Shown here piece after piece: positions 48,543 through 61,300 of a stretch of 64,000 bases of DNA. Location of the stretch: contig NC_079882.1 in assembly GCF_029227915.1 (NCBI RefSeq), positions 28,448,001 to 28,512,000 of the forward strand. Direction: 5' to 3'. Below the pieces are notes generated by a model. The model had not been told where the DNA came from. It worked only from the letters and a program-made list of their open reading frames with translations, and did no database searches. This DNA is from Hydractinia symbiolongicarpus. Its lineage: Eukaryota; Cnidaria; Hydrozoa; Anthoathecata; Hydractiniidae. Both the position numbers and the translations under genes were made by a program. Numbering within the stretch: position 1 is the first letter of the stretch; every line of letters begins with the position of its first letter.

Positions 48543-51500
48543 TCATGTAGCAGGTAGCATTTGAATCTGAGGTACTAGCAACGGATCTGTTTCTTCCACT
48601 TCATCTTCTTGTTCCTCTGGATTGTCATTTGAGATTGGTGAACGCTCATCACGAAATTCTACTTCTTCATTAAGTGAATATAAAGCACGCATTTTCATGC
48701 CTGTAATAAAATAGACAAAAACATGATTTTTCTTCTTTTGGGCTAATTAGTATCAGTATCGAACCTTTATATAGGTACAAACAATTTGATTTATCTGTAA
48801 AACTTGACCTTCACTAAATGTAAAATGACTATTTTTTTAGATGGCCGTCACTATGTGATTTAATAATTCATCAGGAGTAATTTTTTGCATTTTTTGTGCT
48901 ATATTCTATGAGACAATCTACAAAGATGACTGATAGATATTTACTGCACGAATGTTACGATTTCTTGAATTTTTTATGGTTTTATAGTATCTCCTTTATT
49001 GCAGCGTTGTTAGATTTGAATTAACTGATGGCCTAGATTAGAAAATTAACTTATATTAACCCACATGAATCTATAGTGAGAAATAAGATTTACCAACACA
49101 GCTAGCTTAAAAATGCTGGTATTACAATGAAACATAACTTACTATCGCCAATCATATCATCTAAGGTTTCGCGTGTTGGTTTTCCTAGAGTTTCTGGTAG
49201 TGTCAATGCCAGTAAGGTGGCAATCACAGCACAGACAACCATCAATGCAAATGGTGCAGCAACATGAAACTGGTCTAAGACTTTAATGAACGGAGAAGTT
49301 GCAGCACCTATTCTGCTGGTCACAATGTTTATACCCATACCTTGTGTTCTATAAGAAATTAAAAAAAAAACTAAACTTAAATGTTGCAAAATCACACAAA
49401 AAAGCATTAAAAATAATTTTCTTACCTAAGCACAGTTGGATATATTTCTGAAGACCACATGTACAGGATAGCGAAGACATTATGAATCATAAACTTTCCT
49501 GTTAAACCAAAAATTAAACGAATAGCTGAAAAACAAAACAAAAAAGATTTAGCCACTAAAATTAAACAAATTGGGTTTTCCTTAAAATTAATGACACAGA
49601 CAAAAAAGAAATAGATTTTTACTACCTTTTAATTTTTCAACTTTCGGAACACATGCAACACCAAAGCAAGCTAGCGCTGTACCAGAACACATTAATATAC
49701 ACGTCTTTTTTCGGCCAATTCTATTAAAAAAACATAGTGTAGATTATTCAATTAAATTAACGAGTCATGAAATTAACGCAGTTTTTCAAAATTCGTGTTA
49801 ATTTAATGATTGTTAATTAAATGCAGTCTTAATTTAAAGACTGTTAATTTCATTACTCGTTAATTAAAATACTGGTAATTTGGTGACTTTTTTATAATGT
49901 GTTAAAGCCTAAAAAACATCAAAATACAATTTTTTTTTACAAATTTTCTACTATTTCCTCCTCATCGGACGATAGCTCAACGGTGTTCTGTTTTCCAGTG
50001 ATCGTTTTTAAAATAGCTTTTGTATAATCTTCATACTCTGATCCAAGTGAAAAACTAACTGAAAGCACTGTTTCTTTAAATTTTAAAATTTCTAGCATTG
50101 TCCTTCCAAACAACAAAAACTTTTATTTTGATTTCCAAACTGCCTTGTAATAGAGGCCGCTTCACTACAGTGGATTCGACTGTTCCTGTAATTTTTGCTT
50201 CGTGTGATAATGCGTATTCTCAAATTCGCGTTAATTAAATGCATTTTTGAAAACAACCTTGCTCAACCGCGTTAAGTAAATGCCTTTTTCAAAATAATTT
50301 CATTGAACCGCATTAATTTCATGATCGTTAATTTAATTCGCGTTTCTTGACTCGTTAATTTCATGGAATAAGGTACTAGTAAGAGAAATATTAATTAAAA
50401 TACCAACATAACAAATTTAAAGTTAATTCTGCATAACAATTGCTGAATTTGGATAAAGAAAATAATTAGAAAATAACTAAGATCGTACACATGCAACTTA
50501 GTTATCAAAGAAAAGAGTTTTGGTGCTGTTGAAGAGGCCTTAATGTGTAATACGTCAATTTCAAAGTATAAGAAGGTCACATCAGGTAACCTACAATAAT
50601 GTTACATCAGGTAACTAATGTTGCAGCAACAAGATCAGCAGTTTCGTAATTTATCAGGTTAACCTTTTATTAAGACAGTTAGACCTTGTTTTTAAAAACC
50701 GAAAATATTACCCAAACATGTTTCTTTCTTTGATATTAAATTTTTTGAGACAGAACGTTCCTACAACTGATGACAATAAATTATTATCATAATACTATAT
50801 TTTTATTTTGTTGTTTACCTATTCTGCAGATGCTTTTATTTTTAAACAAATCATATGAACTGGATATTTCTAAGAAGTGTGACCTATATTTGAAAGTTCT
50901 TTCGCCATAACGTTATAGCTTCAAACAGAAACATAGGATGTGACTGATTTGGTAAATATTTCGCAAAAAAATTTACGTTTTGTCTATTTTCCTCTGTCTA
51001 ACTTGTGCGAAGGCATCGAAACACATTTTATTCGCCTTGATAAGTGAAATGCTAAAAACCAAACTCAGCCTTCACACTGGACAAAATGAAAGGCATATTT
51101 TTTTCAAATTAGAAATTCATTTTAAAAGAATGCAGCAAAGCTACTAGCGTAATCCTGAAATGATAAATGATCTTTTTTAAATATGGATGCCCATGAAAAA
51201 TATGATAACTTATCAGTTATTTTCCCAGAAATATAGTGGGCATGCAATGACAGTAATTTTAATTATATTTAATATGCATAATATATGTTACGTAAAGAAG
51301 GTAAAATTTTTTGTTAAGTTATAAAAAACGTTAACAAATCTCTTTTACACAGGTTAAACATAAACAATTATCTACAGCAAGTCCACCCATTCAAACAAAA
51401 TCTAACAACAGTTATAAGATTCAAATTTTCTTAACATTTGCAAATGAATAAATGAATATCAGTAACTTACTTCTGCATTAACAACCAGATAAGAAATACT

Positions 51501-53330
51501 CCAGGCAACTCAACGAGAAAAGACAGAATAAAGTTGGAATACATATCGCCACCAAGATCTGCAAATGCCCAACTTAGACCATAGTATGTCATACCACATT
51601 GAAACCTACACCAAGTTGTTAAATGTTTTGACTCTAAGTGAGGAGGAATTGCGTAGAAAAATTAGACAAAAATGCATTACCATATAAAGGATTGTGCTAA
51701 CACTGATTTTGCTAATTTCCATCTTTTAAACAGGTCAATATATGAAGCTTTTCTACCATGTTTTTCTTCTGACTCAGCAGGTTTTAAAGAAACAGCAGGT
51801 AAGATTTTTTTGTTGTATTTTGCAGCTTTACGTAAAATGGCTTCAGCTTCTTTTGTTCGTCCTTTTAAGTTCAACCAGCGAACAGATTCGGGAACACAAC
51901 TACAAACACATTAAGTAGTTAGCTTTTTAACAATGATAAAACAACAACAAAAAAATCAGAGAAATAAAAAATAAATAAACAAAACATTGAGATAGTAGTA
52001 CTTTAAAGAAAGTAAGTTTGCAAGAGAAACATTTAAAAGAAGTGAAATTTGTAAAAAAGGAAATTAGTTTCATATTTGACATGAATAAACCTGTGAAAAA
52101 ACGTTTTGAAAATGTTGCCTGTAGCATTGCAACTCTAAATCCCTACTTTAACAATAGGCAAAAACGTAACTTTCTTCTGGGAATAAACTTTAGTAAAAGT
52201 ATTACAAATATTTATTTGTAGAATGTAACCAAAAATTAAACAATAAGAAAAGAATAGGTTTGTCACAGAACTTCCCTTTCATGATTTATAGATGCACCTA
52301 AAAATTTAAACTTACAAAATAGTGAAAATTCCAATTAAATATGGTATTGAACATAGAACTACAAGCAACCTCCAACTGTCTATATAATTTGCCTTCAAAG
52401 TCATTACTAATGCACCTACTTGCCACAAGGAGGCATTAATGGTGGCCGCCATGACACGCTTGTTTGGACCAATCAACTCCACCACCAAGACATAACCATT
52501 TAATGCAGGAGCCGAATAAAAGATACCCATTAAAAATCGAATAACAAGAAGTTGCCATATTGCTTTTACAACTGCATGTAATAACAGAAGTAGTAGGGCC
52601 ATGAATAAACATGGGTACAATATCCTTTTACGTCCATAATGATCAGATAAAAATCCACTTATAATAATACCAATTCCCCAACCAACAAATACAATTGAGC
52701 CAGTTAATGCATCCAACCAATTTTTATCGCAAACTAAGTCAAACTAAAACAACAATTAAAATAATAAATTTTAGAGCCAGAGAAAAATATAAAAAAAAGC
52801 GAATAAACAAACATTTTTGTCTTATTATGCGTAAATCTGTTCTCTAGGTTACTGTCTACTTGTTTTACTACAGTAACTAATACACAGCAGAAATATAGTG
52901 TTACTTTACGTACCTCAGTTACCAAAGTGGTTTTATGGTAATCAAATGTCCATTCAGATCTATCCAAGTTACACCTACTGCCATCATCATGTGGAAATAC
53001 CATTGATGAATCGCTACAAGTTTTATTAAAGTCTACACTACGAGTAATATTGTTATTGTTGTATAAACATCTCCATGGTGGGTCGTAACCAATGTAATAA
53101 AAAATCATAATAGGATATACCATGGGTAACATGGCAAACATTATAAATCCTTGAACCATAACTTGATAACGACCACACTCACCGCCATGTTTAAGAAATT
53201 CATCAATATCAATCTGTTTCTTCTCAACCCCTACATTTACTTCGTCAGCAGTTACAAATCCATCTGATAGTACACTTAGCTCATCCTCTAGTTCACTTTC
53301 ATGTATTAAAAATCTTTCATCATCTGCCAT
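48543..53330 (-). CDS. SLC22-type organic-solute transporter, copy 3
   Basis: Exons 53330-52914, 52743-52316, 51899-51681, 51605-51471, 49720-49626, 49525-49426, 49348-49143, 48700-48543 give 585 residues. Head MADDERFLIHESELEDEL is nearly that of copy 2. MFS signature GFLSDHYGRKRIL, middle loop CVPESVRWLNLKGRTKEAE, IGRKKT, IYPTVLRTQGMGINIVTSR and LPETLGKPTRETLDDMIGD are all present, with the acidic tail ending VPQIQMLPAT. It is closest to copy 4: exon 3 is identical by eye and short introns beside exons 3, 6 and 7 also match. Exon 7 ends with a gtaagt donor one codon position different in sequence (gat-a) but same phase. Intron 4 (49721-51470) contains a repeat element (about 49755-50366). 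Confidence 0.93.
49755..50366. mobile_element. Inverted-repeat element with gttaatt-rich ends
   Basis: The left end (attaacgagtcatgaaatta) is answered at the right by tgactcgttaatttcatgg in inverse. Words such as cgcgttaatt and ttaatttaatg recur on both sides. Between the arms a short minus-strand reading frame is intact (49937-50098). It lies in intron 4 of SLC22 copy 3. Confidence 0.65.
49937..50098 (-). CDS. Short ORF inside an inverted-repeat element, possible transposase remnant
   Basis: An ATG-to-stop frame of 53 codons starts MLEILKFKETVLSVSFSLG, continues through EYEDYTKAILKTITG and ends with an acidic tail (SSDEEEIVENL). Its place at the centre of an inverted-repeat element suggests the surviving tail of an element-encoded protein. 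No family is recognised, and it could be chance. Confidence 0.3.
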   Translation of the reverse strand: MLEILKFKETVLSVSFSLGSEYEDYTKAILKTITGKQNTVELSSDEEEIVENL

Positions 53331-55385
53331 GTTTTATAGTACACAATCCTTTATAAGAAAAAGTTTTCAAAAATTTATAATGAAAATTACAATGTTCCGA
53401 AAGACTAAACACAAGGTCTCAACCCTTATTTTGAAATAAAACTGCAGGAGATTCAGAGTTTTGTATTCTGTCATTTCAGTTATTAATATAAATATTACAG
53501 GGGCGTTATAAAGTTATAATTCATGTACTTCTAATGTTTACAATTTAAAATTTTGTAAAAAGTAGGAGTTGGTGTGGTGATAATATTTTTAGTTAAAAAA
53601 AATAGCACACAGCTTTCTCTACTTGAATATTAATTTAAAGAGTAAGCTCTATAGAAGGACATCACGGTTTTGTGAAGAAAACATCTTGATAATTTCCATA
53701 TAAAACATACAGCAATAAGAAGAGTCAAGAACTGTTTGTTAAAGGACCAACTAAGATATTTCGATCATGTCAACCAAGCATGCATTTGCAGGGAAACATG
53801 CATGAAAGTGATACCGTGCAGAGTACTCTGATCACTTTTAGTACAGAATAACATAGTGAAACAACAACAACTTTTGCAAAAAAAATATGTTACATAAATT
53901 GTTACAAATCTAGGTTAGATAAATAAATAATTATACCTACATTATATGACGATTAAAAGAAATCATTCATAAAAAATAGTACAAAGAATAAGCAAAAATA
54001 ATTATGCAAAAAAAGTCTTCATCCAACACAAAATAAAGATACCTTTGTCCATATACATTAAATAATGTTAAAACATGATTTTTCCTTTTTTGGTCTAGCC
54101 AGAGACCTCCCAAAAAGGTAAAAATTATCATCACTAAATTCTAAAACAATACACAGGCTAAACAAATCTCATGTTTGACTTTTCCAAAGAAAGAAGCATC
54201 AAAAATTACTTGACAAGATTTTTCCCTAAATATCAAAAGATAAGGCGACAAAATTGGCATTGGTCTAATTAAACATTTTAAAGATCTTAAAAACATTACA
54301 CATTAAATCACTGAATGTAAAAACATTTAAAGTTATAACATATGGTGTTGAGTACAACACTGCTAATAACTTACTTATATTAAATATAAATACTTACTAA
54401 ATAGTATATATTATTAAAAAATATTTAATGCAAATACTACATACATCATAAATATTTATCAAAAAATACAATTCTGTACACAAACGAATAAACAAAAATA
54501 TTTCGCTTTAATTTTATATTTAACTCAAAAGCATAGTAAAAAATCCTAGTCCTAATAAAAACATTCATATTAGTTAAAGAAAGTTAATTATGTTAGACTA
54601 ATAAAAGTACAATATACTATGTTAAGCGAGATCCTTAATAGGTTAGACCTTTCTCTCTTAACTGCCATGAAATTTCTCAGTCTTTTGAACTCTCTTACTA
54701 AATTAAATCGTTAACACTTTCTCTAATTGCGATCCCAGATAAGTGGGGCTTTTGCTCAGTCGGACAGATTTTTTCAGTTCCAACAACCAAAACGTCTCCT
54801 TAGTGGGACTTGCAATATGCAATGACTTCCAAGATAGGAGACAAAAAAAGTTTGAATTTAAATACATTGCACTGAAAAAAATCACATTTCTAAAGAAGTC
54901 ATATCTATTGATAAGCGAAACATTTTCTTTTGTTAAAGACTCACTTACAAGGAGACTTGCTCAATTGAGACATTTGCTGAGTGGAACCTATTTTTTCAGT
55001 CAATTTAACACGAGCCAAAAGCGACTTATTACTGCATAAACTAAACACAATAGCAAAACACATGACATGGTCAACATGCTACAAATATAAAAAAGGTAGA
55101 ATATATATATAAAAAAAATCCATGCTTTCTCACATGTAAACTATAGCAACTATCAAATTAGACAAAGATTTCAACATCTTTGATATTTTTTCAAGTTTCT
55201 GTTTTTTGTTGTTGTTTAAAAAAGCATAGACGCTACAAATTTTGCATTAAAGTTTTGAGATTTTACTGTAGCTACAAATAAATAAATGCATTAAATTAAA
55301 TAATGCATTAAAGTTTTGAGATTTTACTGTAGCTACAAATAAATAAAACTTAGTTCGCAAAATCCAGCCTGTAGTTTGAAATGTA
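53331..55385. other. Intergenic between SLC22 copies 3 and 4, with repeats at the right
   Basis: AT-rich DNA without a supported gene. 54700-55040 holds repeat-like stretches (tttgctcagtcggacag, aaggagacttgctcaattg). 55242-55347 contains a segment around ttgagattttactgtagcta twice in tandem, about 62 bp apart. The ttttactgta word recalls a pogo-like terminus, complementary to the one at 21067. Confidence 0.45.
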
Positions 55386-58300
55386 TTAGGTAGCAGGTAT
55401 CATTTGTATCTCAGGTACCAGCAATGGATCTCTTTCTATCTCTTCTTGTTGTTTTATGTCCAGATCATCACTTGGGATAGGAGAACACTCAGTGTGGAAT
55501 TCTACGTCTTCGTTAAGTGCATAGAAGGCATGCATTTTTATTCCTGTAGTAAAATAATAGTTTGAAAGCACAAACTTGTGTGAATTTTGCAATATTAGGT
55601 CAAAAATAATAGCTATTTAAGCTTACTTTATCTTTTTTGTTTATTTCACAAAGATATTGTTTCAATGCATTTGTAATTCTTTATGGCTCTAATATCTCTA
55701 TAATAATACCAAGAGTGTCTGTCTGTCTGTAACAGACAAAGTGGATTATATATTTACAATTTTCTTTAAAACCGTCTAAAATGTATCCCCTATAAAAATG
55801 TTCTGTATTTTATAAACGTTTTGTTTACGATTCTGATTGGCTAAACAAATCATGTGGTTAAATAAAGTGATTTCATTAGTTGGGAGTTTTATTGCATGCA
55901 AATTTATATTTACCGTAGTTATTATAGTAGTCATTTTTGTTCAAAAGTTTTAATTGTTTGCATCTTTAAAATGAAACTGACAACAAATGATTTTGTGATA
56001 AGAAACATACAGTAAATTTTAGATGTTTTTGAGTTTTTTCATTTAAAACCTTTCTTTTTCAGCCTTAATAAAATTATTAACAAACCTTTTTGCAATAAGA
56101 AGCACAATAAATTTAAGTAAATGTTTTCACAGGGTTTTATAACTAGTCTCTTATAATAATACAATAACTGTGTCAGTCTGTCTGTGACAGATAAATTTAG
56201 TATCTTCATTTTTTCTGTCTCACTTTTAATTTCTTGACATTACGATACAACGTGAATGCATTAACTGTCGTAAATGCATCAAATAAGTTAAGATTAGGGA
56301 AGACATTGTATTGTACTTTCGCGTTTGAGGTCTAATAACTTGGAAATGGGTTGAAATAACTGACATCAAAATTGGGTCAATTCCTAGAAGCAAGATCCAT
56401 CCATCTGCTTCAGAATTGATGGGTTGATGACAATATCAAAAAATTACTCTCATCCTAATCTTTTAAACTGTCAAAAACACAATGTTACATATTATTTTGG
56501 TGAAAATATTAACATCCACACAAACAGAAATAACAGTTAAACAAATTCACACCAAATTTTTTGGTGCATGAGCAGGTCTTTGCTTGAGTTGTCAGTTTTA
56601 AAACAATGATATCTCCTGAAACACCCATCAAATAAATATAAAGAAAAATTTTAACAAGAAATCTTTATTAGTTTTTCTTCCATAAAACTTTGTCTGTAAC
56701 ATCAAATGTTGCTCCTTTTCCTTGAAATCGCTAAAAAAGCCTGTCTAATTTGTTAGTTTTAATAATGTTACATGACAAGGTAAATGCATTAGAAATAACG
56801 TCAATAGCATTTTAAGATTAGCAAAACTATTACAATTACACTTTTAAGTTTAAAGTCAAGTAAGAAATAATAAATAAACTGACTCTTGGGACTAAAATTG
56901 GATGGATCCTCTAAAGTGGGTTAACCAACCTGTTTTGGGTAAGACGGGTTGGTGACACTAACAACTTTTGCTAAATTTTATACAACAAAATCCATGTTTT
57001 CCCAGATTTTTAATTTTTTTTTACTAAATTCCCTAAATTTTTCTTGACTTAAAGGGATCCCGAGGTGCTGAAACAAGTTGAGCTAATTTACCTCAGAACA
57101 TATGAAGAAATTACAAAAAGATAGTCGTTCTTACCAAATCGATATGGTATATGAGATATGTCCATGTTTACTTCGTGAAAATGTGAACCTCCGCCACCAT
57201 CTTGTTGCGAATTTATTTTCAGAAAGTTCAAGAGTAGCGACCAGTCTTTTTTACTCACAACACTTTTGTGACGCGCTGGTTAAGTAACAAAATCCTGCGT
57301 GAAATACAAATATACTTACACAAAAGTTTAATAATATGTCTGCAAATCCTTACCAATTCGAACCACAAAAGAAAGTTATAAATAATCACGACGATGATAG
57401 CAATGGCAGTTGGGAAGATATTCCTGACTGTCCTGAAGAGGTTGGAGAGCAAGAGCCCCGAAATAATCGACTACATGTTGAACCATCCGAATGGTGTAAA
57501 TGTTTATTTTGTCGTACTATGCCAGTGAATCGTGAATGTTTGTGCTGCATTGAAATCGACGAAATAAAGTTGAGATATATTTCTGGTGGTAAGTTTCAGC
57601 TTTATTGGGCATATTCTTTTTTTGATGTGAAAATATATAATGCGCACACTATGTATGTTTTTTTTTTAGTCAAACTTTCTTCTATTTTGTTCAGATTTGA
57701 CATGTGTCACTCAACACGAAGGGTTCAATGCTGTCTGTCTGAGCCCGCATGTGTTATGGACTGCAATGGTCAGTCTTTATGACAGGGAAGGAGCATGGAT
57801 ACCTAATAAAGATAACGTTCCGAATCGGTAAACGACAAAATTGTACTCATGGTATATGTCAAACAAAAATTATACTCAACATACTATAATATACTCAAAG
57901 TCAACATACTATAATATACTCAAAGTTATATACAGGTAACAAAATTCACAACTTCATTCCCGGTTTCTTTTATAGCACATATCGATACACTGCATATCTC
58001 CAACTTTCCTTGTTCGTCTATACGAAACTTGGAAGATACGTTCGAAGAATCATCCCGCCTGTGTTGTATCAAAGATAAGAGAAACGTTTCCTGAAGCGAA
58101 TGAGATCTACGTAAATTTTGATGGAGACGACGAAGGTGCTGATGGGCTATCTGAAGTAATCGAGGCATGGGAATACATGGCAAATGATAAAGAATGAAGA
58201 GCGAACTCTAGCAATAATATAAGGCAACCACTGAACAGCGGTGAAATATGAATATAAATTTTTACAACCCGGAACCCAAGCCCCCACATTTTTTAAGGCG

Positions 58301-61300
58301 TCCTTTCGTTTCAAAACAACAACATCTATTTTTTATACCCAGCCATTTTTTTCTTCTTTTCAATAATGTCATCCCTACTTTCTCTTTCTTTCGGTGCCAT
58401 GACTCGTTTTCTTGATCTGTGTTTTTCACTTTTAGCAGCTCGCTTATATGCTCCCATCATCATGACCTTCAATTAATCATACCGCTTTTTTTCATACACA
58501 CCATTTAGAAAAAGTTATAAAAAAGAAAGTTATAAAAGTGAGCATATTTTGCAGAATAAGTGTCGTGGTTGCACGAAAGTTTTTAAATGAGCTATAATAT
58601 GCTCTCAATGAGGACATATTTTTATAGTAAGCTTAAAACGCAGTAAAAGCGTACAAGTTGTTTACTGTCTGGATACAGTAATTTCAAGCTACGTATATGT
58701 GACGTCATAATAGAACGCAACAAAACCGTACGGTGTTTTGAGCTATGTCACTAAGTTCTTATCTATTTCGAAAACAGTTGGAGAAGGAGCAATGGTGTAC
58801 ACAGCCAAAGCGAAGGAAGCAAGCGAAGAACAAACTTTTGAAGAACAGTATTAGGTAATCTTACAAATTCAAGTAAAATAAATAACGAATTTATGAATTA
58901 AATGGTCCATATTGTCAAATAAAATAAACTTGTGTCGGCACCTCGGGATCCCTTTAATGACTTAGTTTTGTAATTTCCAAACTCTTCTTGGTTGTGCAGA
59001 CAATTTGTGAAGTTATGACTACAACCCAGAAAAAATTATTGAGAATTTTGGGAGGTGGCACAATAAAAAGAGTTTTTAACACCAAGAATAATGAAAATAA
59101 TAATAATAAAGAAATAAAATTCTTCCCAGAATTGTACAATGTTGGATGCAATTTTCATTGCAAAATTGACTGTTATGGAACAGGGTGGCACAATAACAAT
59201 TATACAACAAAACTTACCATTGTCTATCATATCATCTAAGGTTTCGCGTGTTGGTTTTCCTAGGGTTTCTGGTAGTGTCAATGCTAATAAGGTGGCAATC
59301 ACAGCACAGACAACCATCAATGCAAATGGTGCAGCAACATGAAACTGGTCTAAGACTTTAATGAACGGAGAAGTAGCAGCACCTATTCTGCTGGTCACAA
59401 TGTTTATACCCATACCTTGTGTTCTATAAGAAATTAAAAGAAAAACTAAACTTAAATATTGCAAAAACACACAAAAAAGCATTAAAAATAATTTTCTTAC
59501 CTAAGCACAGTTGGATATATTTCTGAAGACCACATGTACATAGTTGAAAAAACACTATGGATCATAAATTTTCCTGTTAAACCAAAACTTAAACGAAGAG
59601 CTGAAAAAAAAGACAAAACAAAAGACTTAACTACTACAAGACCCAAAACTAAAATCAGTAATGGTGATAAAAACATGTAGTTTACCTTTAAAGTTTTCAC
59701 GTTTTGGAATGCATGCAACACCAAAGCAGGCTATTGCAGTACCAACACCCAGTAATATACATGTCTTCTTTCGACCAATTCTTAAATTAATAGTTGATTG
59801 ACTAATAGTTAAGTAGTAAAGTAACATATATCTCAGGGAAAATTTTATTGTAGAGAAAAAATCTTAAATTATTACGTATTTAACTTAATCAAAAACGAAT
59901 AAATCCCTGTGAAAAGTAAAGATTTTCATTCGCATATTAATAGGTGGTCAAGAAAGACTAATTTTGCTACAAAGTAGAAGGACAAACAAACCAAGTGGAC
60001 ACATTAGTTTAACGACATAAAGATGCATGGAAAATGTGAGGAGAAAATGAATATTTGAGGAGAATTAAAGGTGATTTTTAATATAGGTAATTTGGGAAGG
60101 GCATGGAAAAACTAAATTTTTTCGTCAATAAAAAAAACTTACTTCTGCATTAACCACCACGCAAAAAATACTGCAGGCAACTCAACAATAAAAGACAGGA
60201 CGAAGTTGGAATACATATCGCCACCAAGATCTGCAAATGCCCAGTTGAGTCCATAGTATGTCATGCCACATTGAAACCTAAACCAAGGTGTTAAATGTTT
60301 TGACTCTAAGTGAGGAGAAATTGTGTAGAAGAATTAGACAAAAATGCATTACCATATAAAGGATTGTGCTAACACTGATTTTGCTAATTTCCATCTTTTA
60401 AACAGGTCAATATATGAAGCTTTTCTACCATGTTTTTCTTCTGACTCAGCAGGTTTTAAAGAAACAGCAGGTAAGATTTTTTTGTTGTATTTTGCAGCTT
60501 TACGTAAAATGGCTTCAGCTTCTTTTGTTCGTCCTTTCAAGTTCAACCAGCGAACAGATTCTGGAACACATCTAAACAAACATCAACTAGTTACATTGCA
60601 GGTTTGGTTGTTTTTTTGGCAATTGTATTATTTCAAGGTTTCTTGAAGAAAAGTTGAGCGGAAGTTTATTGACAATTTAACAAAAACATAACCAGGTATT
60701 TAACACTATCTTGCCTTTCCTGACGACAGAAGAACGTCAAATAATTTTTAAAAACTCATTAAAACTAACTTAAAACTCACAAAGCAGTGATAATTCCAAT
60801 TAAGTATGGCACTGAACACAACAATACAAGCAATCTCCAACTATGAATATATTTTGCCTTTAAAGTCAGAACTAATGCGCTTAATTGCCATATGATGCCT
60901 TTAATAGTGGCTGCCATGACACGCTTGTTTGGACCAATCAACTCAACAACCAAAACATAACCATTTAAAGCAGGGGCAGAAAAAAAAATACCCATTAAAA
61001 AACGAATAACAAGAAGTTGCCATATTGCTTTTACAACTGCATGGAATAACAGAAGTAGTAAGGCCATGAATAAACATGGGTATAAGATCTTCTTGCGTCC
61101 ATATCGATCAGATAAAAATCCACTAATAATAATACCAAGTCCCCAACCAACAAACACAACTGATCCAGTTAAAGCATCTAACCAATTCCTATTGCAAACC
61201 AAGTCAAACTAAAATCATAATAAAATTATTATACTAAGGAGATAAAAATAAAAATAAAAATGTAGAAATAAATCTTTTGCTTGTTATTAATTAAAATCTA

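Noticed and set aside
58745-58858. Short basic plus-strand ORF (MSLSSYLFRKQLEKEQW) inside the TTAA element
   Set aside because: Only about 37 codons with no recognised domain; could be an exon but there is no support.
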